Assembly (NCBI RefSeq): GCF_042693015.1
Contig: NZ_CP170544.1
Span: 3,224,001 to 3,288,000, forward strand
Source: Sphingomonas_E sp042693015
Lineage (GTDB): Bacteria; Pseudomonadota; Alphaproteobacteria; Sphingomonadales; Sphingomonadaceae
Reading direction: 5' to 3'
Length of the DNA stretch: 64,000 nucleotides
The notes under the pieces were generated by a model. The model was given only the letters and a program-made list of their open reading frames with translations. It was not told the origin of the DNA and did not search any database. Below, piece after piece: positions 8,427 through 16,759 of this stretch. The first letter of the stretch is position 1. Every line of letters starts with the position of its first letter. The position numbers and the translations under genes are program-made.

Positions 8427-8915
8427 ATGAGCCTGGAATCGGTGAAGGCATGGCTGGCCGCCAACGCCCCCGACATCGCGATCATCGATCAGGGCGAGAG
8501 CACCGCGACCGTCGCGGATGCTGCCCGGACCTTGGGCGTGGAGCCGGGGCAGATCGCCAAGACGCTGTCGGTCCGCATCAACGACGAGGTCGTGCTGATC
8601 GTCGCGCGGGGTGACGCGCGGCTCGACAATCGCAAGACCAAGGCGGCGTTCGGCGGGCGGCCGCGGATGCTGGGCGCGGTCGAGGTGTTCGAACTGACCG
8701 GGCATCGGGTCGGCGGGGTGTGCCCGTTCGGCCTCGCGACGCCGATCCCGGTCTATTGCGACCTTTCGCTCAAGGATTTTGCCGAGGTCTATCCGGCGGC
8801 GGGATCGACGACGAGTTCGGTGATGCTGACGCCGGAGCGGCTGGCGGCGCTCGTCAACGCCAAATGGGTCGACGTCTGCCAGCAGGCGACCGCGGAGGCC
8901 GAAGCCGCCGAATGA
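8427..8915 (+). CDS. YbaK/EbsC family aminoacyl-tRNA deacylase
   Basis: 162 aa from the ATG at 8427 with GCGAGGAC upstream. It matches the YbaK/ProX editing fold: a conserved Lys in IAKTLSV (~residue 49), then ARGDARLDNRKTK, GGVCPFGL and a Ser/Thr-rich turn before the C-terminal helix. These free-standing proteins deacylate mischarged tRNAs, often Cys-tRNA(Pro) or Ala-tRNA(Pro). It ends directly against the 3' end of the convergent LuxR-type gene. Confidence 0.9.
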   Translation: MSLESVKAWLAANAPDIAIIDQGESTATVADAARTLGVEPGQIAKTLSVRINDEVVLIVARGDARLDNRKTKAAFGGRPRMLGAVEVFELTGHRVGGVCPFGLATPIPVYCDLSLKDFAEVYPAAGSTTSSVMLTPERLAALVNAKWVDVCQQATAEAEAAE

Positions 8916-10004
8916 TCAGTGCGGACGATCCAGCCGGGCGACGCTCGACAGGATCATGCGGATCAGATCGGCCTGGCGTTCGGCGCCCATCCGCGCGAGC
9001 AGCCGCTTGCAATAGGTGCGCGCGCTGGTGCGGGTGAGGCCCATCGCGGCAGCGCAGGCATCGACCGAAAGGCCGCGCACGAGCAAAGCCGCCATTCGCG
9101 CCTCGGCAAGGCTGAGACCGAAGCGGCGGCGGAGCGCATCTGCGCCCAAGGCCGGCTGGTCGGCGGCGCTGTCGAGATAGACGACATAATTCGGCCCAGC
9201 GCCGTCGCCCTCCTCATCCTGCCAGGGACGGACCAGGAGATGGAGTGGATTGCCACCGGCTTCGCCCGCCACCAGCATCGCGCCGCCGGCCGGTTGGCGG
9301 AGTGATCGGCGGAGTGCCGCGCCGCCCTGCCCGCGCAGCTTGAGCCGATCGCCATCGCGCGCGACCGCGGTGCCGCGATCGAGCAAAGCATCGGCCAGCG
9401 CATTGGTGCCAAGGATCGCGCCCGCCTGATCGAGCAGGATCACGCCAACGCCGAGATCGGCGAGCGCGGCGGCATGGATCGCGGCGGCATTGCGCTGCGA
9501 ATCCAGCCGGGCGTGGATCGCCAACGCGCGGTGGAGATGGGGGACGAGGCCGGCAAGTTCCGCCGCGTCATTCGGCCCGAAGGGGCCACGCGCCTGATCG
9601 CGGCTGATCGAGAGCCAGCCGCCGACGCCCTGCTGCTCGCCAAGATAAGCGAACAGCGCATGATCGGCGCCGATCCGCCGGCAGAAGGCGAGGAAGCGTT
9701 CGCCCTCCCCCACCGACACGGCCGGCATCATCGCGGCGAAATCATAGACTGCGCCAACCTCCATCGCGCGGTGGCGGGTCGGATCGAGGTGGCGATAGAC
9801 GCTATCGTAGAGCGGCCAGCTTTCATGCGCATCCCAGGCGGAATCGAAGATGAAGCGCGTCCGTCCATCGGGAGCGCCGGCACGGGCGAACTGGAACATG
9901 GCGGCAGAGCCTTCGAAGGCCTCCCGCACCCGCCCGGCGAGCCCCGCCCAGGGCCGTTCGGCGATCGGTGCGTCATAGATCGCCGCGATCATATTCTCGC
10001 GCAT
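8916..10004 (-). CDS. LuxR-type HTH transcriptional regulator
   Basis: About 362 aa, starting at MRENMIAAIYD (ATG at 10004); an upstream in-frame start at 10076 is possible but would run across the palindrome at 10046. The C-terminal ~60 residues form a GerE/LuxR helix-turn-helix: LSLAEARMAALLVRGLSVDACAAAMGLTRTSARTYCKRLLARMG. The N-terminal ~290 residues are a probable sensory region with PAS-like stretches (GVILLDQAGAILGTNALA). It is divergent from the P450-ferredoxin-epoxide hydrolase operon and is the likely regulator of that operon. The ligand is unknown. Confidence 0.85.
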   Translation of the reverse strand: MRENMIAAIYDAPIAERPWAGLAGRVREAFEGSAAMFQFARAGAPDGRTRFIFDSAWDAHESWPLYDSVYRHLDPTRHRAMEVGAVYDFAAMMPAVSVGEGERFLAFCRRIGADHALFAYLGEQQGVGGWLSISRDQARGPFGPNDAAELAGLVPHLHRALAIHARLDSQRNAAAIHAAALADLGVGVILLDQAGAILGTNALADALLDRGTAVARDGDRLKLRGQGGAALRRSLRQPAGGAMLVAGEAGGNPLHLLVRPWQDEEGDGAGPNYVVYLDSAADQPALGADALRRRFGLSLAEARMAALLVRGLSVDACAAAMGLTRTSARTYCKRLLARMGAERQADLIRMILSSVARLDRPH

Positions 10005-10045
10005 GGCCTCTCCATTCCATGCGCCGCTACGGTGATCCGCAGATC

Positions 10046-10061
10046 GTCCCCATATGGGGAC
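10046..10061. promoter_or_regulatory. Perfect palindrome GTCCCCATATGGGGAC
   Basis: A 16-bp perfect palindrome between the divergent LuxR-type regulator and the P450 gene, 42 bp from the regulator ATG and 65 bp from the P450 ATG. It is a strong candidate operator for the LuxR-type protein. Confidence 0.6.
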
Positions 10062-10125
10062 AGCGGGGTGCCGCACGGCAGATTATGGATCGGAGCGTAA
10101 CGCCAACAGCCGAGGCAGGCCAAGC

Positions 10126-11310
10126 ATGAATGCCGTGACGCCGCTGATGCCCGACATCGACTTCGCCCATGACGAGGTGCCCAACCTGCACGAGCTGATC
10201 GCCGAGTTGCGCAGCCATGGCCCGGTGGTGCCGGTGCGCTATCACGGATCGCCGGTCTGGCTGATCATGGATCATGCGCTGCTGAAAGCCGCGTTCGAGG
10301 ATTATGAGCATTTCGACGCGACCGAGGGCTATAAGCAGATTTCCGAGCCGTCGCAGGGCAAGACCTTGCAGACGATGGCCGGCGACGAGCATCGCGTGAA
10401 CCGCGGGCTGGTGAACCCCTTGTTCATGCCGGTGAAGGTGCGCGCCTATGTCGAGGCGCTGATGGAGCCGATCGCCAACGAACTGTGCGACCAGATGGAA
10501 GGTCAGAGCGAGGTGGATTTCGTCGCCGCCTTCGCCCGGCCCTATCCCTTCCTGATCATCACCCGCCTGCTCGGCATTCCGGTGGATGACGAGGCGCGCT
10601 TCCTGCAATGGGCGCTGAAGATGGTAGATTTTCCGTGGGACCCGGAAGGATCGATCCGCGCCAAGGCCGACTTCGACGCCTATATGCAAGGCTTCATCGA
10701 TGATCGCCGCCGCAACCCCAATGGCGATTTCGTGTCGCTGCTGGCGGGTGCGGAATATGAAGGCCAGCGGCTTTCCGACGAGCGCATCCTGGCCTTTCTG
10801 GGGCTGTTGTTCCCGGCAGGGTCCGACACCGCCTACAAGAATGGCAGCAGCCTGTTCGCGCATCTGCTGGCTGATCCCGAACTCTGTGCGATGGCGCGGG
10901 GGAGCGACAAGGATCGTGAGGCGATCGTCGCCGAAGGGCTGCGCTGGCAGCCGCCCGTCGCCTTTCTGCCGCGGCGAGCGAGCGCGGATGTCGAGTGCGG
11001 CGGCGTCAGGATCGCCGAGGGGGATTGGACGTTGTTCGGCATCACCGCCGCCAACAGCGACCCCAAGGTCTTCCCCGATCCGCGCCGCTTCGATCCGACC
11101 CGCGACAATCGCGAATTGCTGACCTTCGGGCGGAGCAGCCATTTCTGTTTGGGCATGCACGTCGCGCGGCGCGAACTGGAGACGGCGCTCCGTGTGGTGT
11201 TCCAGCGCTTCCCGAATATCCGCCTGAAGCCCGGCCAGACCATAGACTATGTCGGCGCCGTGTTCCGCGGCCCGCGTGCGGTGATCGTCCAGCCTTATGG
11301 GGAGGCGTGA
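10126..11310 (+). CDS. Cytochrome P450 (bacterial class I)
   Basis: 394 aa, typical for a soluble bacterial P450 fed by a [2Fe-2S] ferredoxin. The I-helix O2-activation motif AGSDT is at ~residue 230, the ExxR motif is EGLR, and the heme loop is FGRSSHFCLG with the Cys ligand at ~residue 347. The usual second Gly of the FGxGxHxCxG signature is Ser here. The start at 10126 gives the normal N-terminus. The ferredoxin gene follows at once, and an epoxide hydrolase comes next. The trio suggests monooxygenation or epoxidation of a terpene-like or cyclic alkene, then epoxide opening. No ferredoxin reductase is encoded nearby. Confidence 0.93.
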   Translation: MNAVTPLMPDIDFAHDEVPNLHELIAELRSHGPVVPVRYHGSPVWLIMDHALLKAAFEDYEHFDATEGYKQISEPSQGKTLQTMAGDEHRVNRGLVNPLFMPVKVRAYVEALMEPIANELCDQMEGQSEVDFVAAFARPYPFLIITRLLGIPVDDEARFLQWALKMVDFPWDPEGSIRAKADFDAYMQGFIDDRRRNPNGDFVSLLAGAEYEGQRLSDERILAFLGLLFPAGSDTAYKNGSSLFAHLLADPELCAMARGSDKDREAIVAEGLRWQPPVAFLPRRASADVECGGVRIAEGDWTLFGITAANSDPKVFPDPRRFDPTRDNRELLTFGRSSHFCLGMHVARRELETALRVVFQRFPNIRLKPGQTIDYVGAVFRGPRAVIVQPYGEA

Positions 11311-11311
11311 G

Positions 11312-11629
11312 GTGCTGGTCCGCTTCATCGATCCCGACGGCCGGGAACATCTTGTCGAGGGCGAGCCTGGCGAGAGCGCGATGCGTTGCGCCACCCGCGC
11401 GCTGATCCCCGGCGTGCTCGGCGAATGCGGCGGGGCGATGGCCTGCGCCACCTGCCATTGCTACGCCGATCCCCCCGCAGGCGCGACGCTGCCCGAGCCG
11501 GGATTTCAGGAACGCGAGATGATCGAAGGCTGCATCGATACGCGTGCGACGAGCCGGCTGACCTGTCAGGTGGTGCTGGCGCCGGAGTTGGAGGGCATCA
11601 CCTTCATCGTTCCGGTATCGCAGGTGTGA
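11312..11629 (+). CDS. [2Fe-2S] ferredoxin (adrenodoxin/putidaredoxin type)
   Basis: About 105 aa from the GTG at 11312, preceded by GGGGAGG; an ATG at 11297 inside the P450 3' end is the alternative. The cluster ligands follow the vertebrate-type spacing C-x5-C-x2-C in ECGGAMACATCHC, with the fourth Cys in RLTCQ. It passes single electrons from a reductase to the P450 just upstream, with which it is translationally coupled (1-bp gap). The reductase must come from elsewhere in the genome. Confidence 0.92.
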   Translation: MLVRFIDPDGREHLVEGEPGESAMRCATRALIPGVLGECGGAMACATCHCYADPPAGATLPEPGFQEREMIEGCIDTRATSRLTCQVVLAPELEGITFIVPVSQV

Positions 11630-11648
11630 CGATCAATTGGAGACTATG

Positions 11649-12020
11649 ATGAGCAACATCCCGACCGTGATCGCCTTTTGCGAAGCCTGGAAATCGCGCG
11701 ATGCCGATCGCATCGCCGCGCTCGTGAGCGAGGACTGCTTCTACCACAATGTCCCGATGGAGCCGGTGGTCGGCCGCGCGGCGATCGCGGAGTTCATCCG
11801 CGGCTTCCTGGGCGATGCCAGCAGCGTCGAGTTCGAGATGCTGACCATCGCGGAAGCCGCGGACGGCACCGTGCTGACCGAGCGTGTCGACCGGTTCGTC
11901 ACGGCGGCCGGAAAGGTCGCGCTGCCGGTGATGGGCAGCTTCAAGCTGAAGGACGGGCTGATCGCGCGCTGGCTCGATTATTTCGACATGGGCCAGTTCG
12001 CGCCGCAGCCGGCGGAATGA
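11649..12020 (+). CDS. Limonene-1,2-epoxide hydrolase-like protein
   Basis: 123 aa, close to the family's usual small size. The active-site residues known from limonene epoxide hydrolase can be matched: Tyr and Asn in FYHNVPMEPV, the Arg-x-Asp pair in ERVDRF, and the second Asp in DYFDMGQF. These activate water for one-step epoxide opening to a diol. The ATG at 11649 has GGAG 6 nt upstream; the ATG one codon earlier is possible. It is the third gene of the P450 operon, which fits P450-made epoxides as its substrate. Confidence 0.85.
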   Translation: MSNIPTVIAFCEAWKSRDADRIAALVSEDCFYHNVPMEPVVGRAAIAEFIRGFLGDASSVEFEMLTIAEAADGTVLTERVDRFVTAAGKVALPVMGSFKLKDGLIARWLDYFDMGQFAPQPAE

Positions 12021-12029
12021 CGGCGGGCA

Positions 12030-13037
12030 TCACTCCACGACGTCGGCGAGAATGTCCTTCAGGATCTGCTCCGAGCGCTTCTGGCCATAGCCGCGGCCAT
12101 AAGCGCTCGACATGACGGCAACGACCATGCCGAGCCTTGGAACGACGTAGATCTTGTTGCCGCCATTGCCCGATGCGAACGATACCGCGATCTGTCGGTC
12201 GCCCACTCCCTGGGTTTTGCCGTACCAGAAATAGCCATAGCTATCGGCATAGGGATCGACATCGCCGATCGCGACGTGCGGTGCGAGGGCCTGGCTTATC
12301 CACGCCCGGCTCACCACGCGCTTGCCGCGATATCGCCCGCCATTGCGGACCATCTCGCCGATCGCCGCGAAGCCGCGCAGCGTCAGCGACAAATTGCCCT
12401 GCCCCTTGGTGTAGCCCGAACGATCCGCCTCCCAGCGCCAGCGGCTGATGCCGAGCGGCGCGAACAGATGCTGCGCGGCGAACTCGTCCATGCGCTGGCC
12501 GCTCGCCTTTGCCGTGACGATCCCCGCCACGGTGGAGGTCACGGAATTATATCGATAGCGGGTGCCGGGCGCGTCCGCGCGCGGCAGGCCGAGGATGAAT
12601 GCGGCGGGATCAAGTGCCTCGTCCACCCGATCCTCATTACCGGGCGAATCCGGATCGGCATCGAAGGCCGCGAGGCCGGAACGCATCGTCAGCACATCCC
12701 GGATGGGCACGCTGCCGATCGCCGATCCCTTCGCCTCGGGCCAATAGCGCGCCACCGGATCGTCGATGCTGCGGATTCCGCCCCGATCGACGACGATGCC
12801 CAACAGCAGCGACGTCACGCTCTTGCCCGCAGACCGGACATCATGAAGCGTGTCGGCGTCGGCGCCCGCATAATAACGCTCCGCCACGACGCGCCCATCC
12901 TTCAGCACGATCACGCCCTTCAGATCATGCTTCGAATCCGCATCCCATCGCTCCAGCGTCGCCGCGATGCGTTGATCCTCGGCCCGCGCGGCATGCGAAG
13001 CGGTGAGGAGGATCAATGCCAGAAATATCCGGTACAA
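12030..13037 (-). CDS. Exported serine hydrolase, beta-lactamase/class C family
   Basis: 335 aa with a TTG start at 13037 (GGGAA upstream) and a clear signal peptide YRIFLALILLTASHAARA. The catalytic SxxK is SAGKS near residue 70, and the YxN motif is YRYN near residue 163, as in class C beta-lactamases, EstB-type esterases and D-Ala-D-Ala carboxypeptidase relatives. It is probably periplasmic. It is convergent with the epoxide hydrolase gene (9 bp between stops) and divergent from the flavoprotein at 13686. The substrate cannot be predicted. Confidence 0.88.
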   Translation of the reverse strand: MYRIFLALILLTASHAARAEDQRIAATLERWDADSKHDLKGVIVLKDGRVVAERYYAGADADTLHDVRSAGKSVTSLLLGIVVDRGGIRSIDDPVARYWPEAKGSAIGSVPIRDVLTMRSGLAAFDADPDSPGNEDRVDEALDPAAFILGLPRADAPGTRYRYNSVTSTVAGIVTAKASGQRMDEFAAQHLFAPLGISRWRWEADRSGYTKGQGNLSLTLRGFAAIGEMVRNGGRYRGKRVVSRAWISQALAPHVAIGDVDPYADSYGYFWYGKTQGVGDRQIAVSFASGNGGNKIYVVPRLGMVVAVMSSAYGRGYGQKRSEQILKDILADVVE

Positions 13038-13685
13038 TCTGATTTCCCTGTATGTTCGTGACGGGCTTAGCGATGCTCGTCGCTGCGATCTTGTATCGGC
13101 GAAACATCATGACGCTTTCGCCACGCGGCCGGACCCGTGCGAAGATGGCGCCCGCTTCGCGCCACGGCGGTCCTTTTCCCCAGAAGTCCGTTCGCTTGCG
13201 CGCCAGCGTCATATGCCCCGCTCGGAAAAATTCTAACAGGCCATTATCTCAATAGCATAACCCGATGATGAGGGGGACCTTCACCCGCCGATGCGGCCCG
13301 AGATGGCCAGGCGGCAAGGCTGGAGAGGCGGGATCTGAAAGCATGCTCCGCCTATACCCCGGAAAGAACATCCTGAACCTTCGCATAGGGTGCCTCATGC
13401 TCGACAGTCCCCGAGCAGCTTCCGTATAAAGGAGGCGTCGAGAGGATTTCCCGATCGGCTGCGGTGAAGAGGCGGTGCGGCAACGAAGCCCACCATCCCG
13501 GCACCCCGAACGGATGAACGCCCGAAAAATCTGCGGGCGGCGTCCGGCGACAAAACTCAGTGCTGCTTTCCGACTGGTTTCGCCAGTCCACTTGGCATGC
13601 TCGCATGCGGGCATCGGATATTCGTGCCGGCGGAATGGCCGGCTGTTCATCACCATCGCCTTCAACACGGATGAGGAGGGTCATC
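13038..13685. other. 648-bp intergenic region between divergent genes
   Basis: No convincing gene was found on either strand; open frames here lack ribosome sites and credible protein composition. The stretch must contain the promoters of the serine hydrolase and of the flavoprotein, whose start is preceded by GAGGAGGG. An ATAACCC half-site (~13256) resembles the arm of the dyad at 15490. A small RNA cannot be excluded. Confidence 0.5.
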
Positions 13686-14897
13686 ATGTCCAGGAATATT
13701 GTGATCATCGGTTCGGGCTTCGCCGGAATGATGGCGGCGCTCGGCGCGTCCCGCCTGCGCCATGAAAAGGGCGTTTCACCTGACGAGCTGGCGATCACCG
13801 TCGTCTCGCCGGCGCCGGAAATGGTCATCCGCCCGCGGCTCTACGAGCGCAATCCCGAACAGATGGTCGCTCCGCTGACCGAGTTGTTCGCCGCGACCGA
13901 CATCAACTATCATCAGGGCAGCGTAGAGACGATCGACAGCACCGCATCGACGATCAGCGTGGTTGCGGCGGATGGTTCCACGACGACCCTGCCCTATGAC
14001 CGGCTGGTCCTGGCGGCGGGCAGCGATGGCTTCGCGCCGCCGATCCCCGGCCTTTCCGAATTCGGCTTCGCCGCCACGCAACTCGCCGAAGCGGTCGAGC
14101 TCGATCGCCATCTGCACGCGCTCGCGACAAAGCCGGCCTCTCCGGCGCGCAATACGGTCGTGGTCGGCGGTGCCGGTTTCACCGGACTGGAAGTCGCGAC
14201 CGAAATGCCGGGGCGTCTGCGCGAGATATTGGGCGAGGATGCCGATGTCCGCGTCATCATCGTCGACCGGTCGGAGCATGTGGCACCGGCGATGGGGGTC
14301 GAGCCCCGGCCCTTCATCGAGGAACGGTTGCACGCGCTCGGCGTCGAGACCCGGATGAATGTCGGCATCGCGGCGCTCGACGAAAATGGCGTGACGCTGG
14401 GCAATGGCGACCGGATCGAAGCCTCCACGGTGATCTGGTCCGCCGGCATGCGCGCCTCGCCCCTGACCGCGCAATTGCCGGCCGAGCGCGACAATCTGGG
14501 CCGTATCATCGTGGAGCCCGATCTGCGGGTGCCGGGGGCCGGCAATATCTTCGCGACCGGGGACACGGCCAAGGCGCTGACCGACGGGGAAGGCAATTAT
14601 GCCGCCATGTCCTGCCAGCATGCCCGCCGCCTGGGCGCCTTCGCCGGGCATAATGCCGCGGCCGATCTGCTGGACAAGCCGACGCTTCCCTATGATCAGC
14701 CCGTCTATGTGACCTGTCTCGACCTTGGCCCTGACGCGGCGATCTTCACGCGGGGATGGGATTCGCAGGTCAAGATCACCGGCGCGGATGCCAAAGCGGT
14801 CAAGAAGGAGATCAACGAGGTGTGGATCTACCCGCCAGCCGCCGAGCGGGCAGCCGCTTACGAGAATGTGCTTACCGCCCGCACCGTCGATTTCTGA
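13686..14897 (+). CDS. NDH-2-like FAD-dependent NAD(P)H dehydrogenase
   Basis: 403 aa from the ATG at 13686 with GAGGAGGG upstream. It has two dinucleotide-binding motifs, IIGSGFAGMMAA at the N-terminus (FAD) and VVGGAGFTGLEVA at ~residue 160 (NAD(P)H), plus the C-terminal FAD motif IFATGDTA. This is the layout of type II NADH dehydrogenases and related pyridine-nucleotide oxidoreductases, which pass electrons from NADH to quinones without pumping protons. No clear membrane anchor is seen at the C-terminus. The signalling genes that follow may respond to redox state. Confidence 0.85.
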   Translation: MSRNIVIIGSGFAGMMAALGASRLRHEKGVSPDELAITVVSPAPEMVIRPRLYERNPEQMVAPLTELFAATDINYHQGSVETIDSTASTISVVAADGSTTTLPYDRLVLAAGSDGFAPPIPGLSEFGFAATQLAEAVELDRHLHALATKPASPARNTVVVGGAGFTGLEVATEMPGRLREILGEDADVRVIIVDRSEHVAPAMGVEPRPFIEERLHALGVETRMNVGIAALDENGVTLGNGDRIEASTVIWSAGMRASPLTAQLPAERDNLGRIIVEPDLRVPGAGNIFATGDTAKALTDGEGNYAAMSCQHARRLGAFAGHNAAADLLDKPTLPYDQPVYVTCLDLGPDAAIFTRGWDSQVKITGADAKAVKKEINEVWIYPPAAERAAAYENVLTARTVDF

Positions 14898-14923
14898 CGG
14901 CGGCGTCGTGCGATGAAAGCCGG

Positions 14924-14952
14924 CGACAGCGGGGAAATGCTCCCCGCTGTCG
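14924..14952. terminator. 12-bp stem-loop after the flavoprotein gene
   Basis: Perfect arms CGACAGCGGGGA and TCCCCGCTGTCG enclose a 5-nt loop, 27 bp after the stop. No T-tract follows, so it may act as an mRNA 3' stabiliser or a factor-assisted terminator. Confidence 0.55.
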
Positions 14953-15006
14953 GACCAGCCGGATCGGAGGAACGCGATCCACATCCTTGATGGAACGGAG
15001 AGTTCG

Positions 15007-15405
15007 ATGCTTCTCGAAAATCAGGATTGGTCGAACAGCGATTATGTCGCGACGGCATCGACCTATGATTCATGGCTCCGGTCCGATCCATTTTTCGGCA
15101 GGACGGCACCGGAACCGGCCCCGCTGACCGCACTGGAGCAAGGCGTCGTGGCGATCTCCCTGTTCGATCATCCGTCCAGCATCGAGCCGCCGCGTGCGCT
15201 GGCGCGCTTCCTGGTCTGGGCATTCGGAACCACACTCCCGAACCAATTGGCAGACGAGCGACTGGAAGCGCTGCGGCGCTATTGCATCCTGCTGCGCGAG
15301 GCGGGTGGATCGCCGGCTGCCGAGGAAAATGACAGGGTGCGGGCGGCCGGCTTTTCGGAAGCGGCACTGAAGGAAGCAGGCAAGCTCGTCGCGCTCGGTT
15401 GGTAA
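15007..15405 (+). CDS. Hypothetical protein, 132 aa
   Basis: I do not recognise the family. The protein is soluble, with no signal peptide or membrane helix; it is rich in Ala, Leu and Glu and ends with helices that resemble a small helical bundle (LADERLEALRRYCILLREA, then SEAALKEAGKLVALGW). GAACGGAGAGTTCG precedes the ATG. It lies between the NDH-2-like gene and the response regulators, all on the same strand, so it may belong to the same regulon. Confidence 0.75.
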   Translation: MLLENQDWSNSDYVATASTYDSWLRSDPFFGRTAPEPAPLTALEQGVVAISLFDHPSSIEPPRALARFLVWAFGTTLPNQLADERLEALRRYCILLREAGGSPAAEENDRVRAAGFSEAALKEAGKLVALGW

Positions 15406-15489
15406 AGATCTCAGCTCCGCAGGTGTGGGGCCGCAGTCCTTTCGTCGCAACCATGTCGGCAGACATTGTTCGGCTTGATGCGGATCAAT

Positions 15490-15515
15490 ATAACCCATAT
15501 CCGTTATCGGGTTAT
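15490..15515. promoter_or_regulatory. Inverted repeat ATAACCC-n12-GGGTTAT upstream of the response regulator
   Basis: 7-bp perfect arms with a 12-bp centre, about 110 bp upstream of the FixJ-type regulator gene, in an AT-rich stretch. It is a candidate binding site for that regulator or for a neighbour. Confidence 0.4.
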
Positions 15516-15625
15516 CGATATCAGGCAGCCCGCCGGCCGCCTTCCCTGAGACGCCAGCGACTGGTTTGACGACAGGCTTGGCGTCCGCTGGACAAGGCCG
15601 GGAACGCCAATATCGGAGGAACAAG

Positions 15626-16273
15626 ATGAGCACCGTCCCGGCCGACGCAACGCCGCTCGTCCTCGTCGTCGACGATGATGAGGAGGTGCGGACGGCGATC
15701 GAGGAACTGATGCTGTCCGTGGGGATGGAAGCGCACGGTTTCGGATCGACGCGGGATCTGGTCGAATCCCCTCTGCTCGATCGGGCCGCCTGCCTTGTCC
15801 TCGATGTGCGGATGCCCGGTTCGAGCGGCCTCGACCTGCAACAGCGCCTGAGTGCCGCGGGAATATCGCGGCCCATCGTGTTCCTGACCGGACATGGTGA
15901 TATCCCGATGTCGGTGCAGGCGATGAAGGCGGGCGCGATCGACTTCCTGACCAAGCCGGTCAGGGACCAGACCCTGATCGATGCCGTCATCGCGGGCGTC
16001 GAACGCGACACCAGCCAGCGCGCGCATGCTCGAATCATTCAGCAGCACGTCGATCGTTTCGCGACCCTCACGCCGCGCGAGAGCCAGGTCATGCGGGAAG
16101 TGGCGCGGGGCCGCCTCAACAAGCAGATCGCCTTCGACCTCGGCATCTCGGAAATCACGGTCAAGCTTCACCGCAGCAATGTGATGAAGAAGATGCAGGC
16201 GGCGTCGGTCGGGGAACTCATCCGCGCATGGGAAATGCTGCCCGTGGAACTGCGCCAGGGCCAGACGGCCTAG
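15626..16273 (+). CDS. FixJ-type response regulator (receiver + LuxR HTH)
   Basis: 215 aa. The receiver domain (residues ~10-125) has the acidic pocket VVDDDEE, the phosphoacceptor Asp in LDVRMPG (~residue 60) and the Lys in LTKPV. The C-terminal LuxR-type HTH runs from LTPRESQVMREVARG through NKQIAFDLGISEITVKLHRSNVMKKM. CGGAGGAACAAG precedes the ATG. It is the probable output of the PAS kinase at 16756, in a FixLJ-like arrangement with an extra receiver gene between them. Confidence 0.92.
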   Translation: MSTVPADATPLVLVVDDDEEVRTAIEELMLSVGMEAHGFGSTRDLVESPLLDRAACLVLDVRMPGSSGLDLQQRLSAAGISRPIVFLTGHGDIPMSVQAMKAGAIDFLTKPVRDQTLIDAVIAGVERDTSQRAHARIIQQHVDRFATLTPRESQVMREVARGRLNKQIAFDLGISEITVKLHRSNVMKKMQAASVGELIRAWEMLPVELRQGQTA

Positions 16274-16357
16274 ACCTTGGTATGGTTATAAAGTCCTCGA
16301 AATTGAGCGAAACAGGGCCAATCGGCCGAAGGCCGCTCAATATGAGGACCGAGCCGC

Positions 16358-16759
16358 TTGTCCAGAATTCCCACCGTTGCGATCGTGGACGATGACGAAG
16401 CCATCCGCGACGCCCTGTCGGACCTGCTGATGCTGGAAGGCTTTGATTGTCGTTCCTTCGAAGGGGCGTCGGCTTTCCTGGCCGAGATCGGGCGCACGCC
16501 GTTCGACTGCCTGATCACCGACATGCGAATGCCGGGCATGAGCGGGCTCGAGCTGCTGGAACATCTGCATGATCGCGGCGCGGACCTTCCCGCCATCGTG
16601 CTCACGTCGGTCGTGGACGAACATAGCCGGGCGCGATCGCTGGCGCTCGGCGCGCGCGCATGGCTCGGCAAGCCGGTCGCCGACAAGGTGCTGCTCAACG
16701 AACTGAGGCTGGCGATACAGGGGCGGGACGTCATCCTGCCGGAAGGGTCAGCGGAATGA
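16358..16759 (+). CDS. Receiver-only response regulator
   Basis: 133 aa, a stand-alone CheY-like receiver with no output domain: VAIVDDDEAI at the N-terminus, phosphoacceptor Asp in TDMRMPGMSG (~residue 55), and the Lys in GKPV near residue 104. The TTG start at 16358 has GAGGA upstream; the nearby ATG is out of frame. The stop overlaps the kinase start (ATGA), so the two are translationally coupled. It may act as a phosphate sink or intermediate between the kinase and the FixJ-type regulator. Confidence 0.9.
   Translation: MSRIPTVAIVDDDEAIRDALSDLLMLEGFDCRSFEGASAFLAEIGRTPFDCLITDMRMPGMSGLELLEHLHDRGADLPAIVLTSVVDEHSRARSLALGARAWLGKPVADKVLLNELRLAIQGRDVILPEGSAE

Noticed and set aside
13560..13685. 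Upstream extension of the NDH-2-like gene from 13560
   Set aside because: The extra 42 residues have no family similarity, and the ATG at 13686 has a strong GAGGAGGG site and begins directly with the FAD-binding strand.
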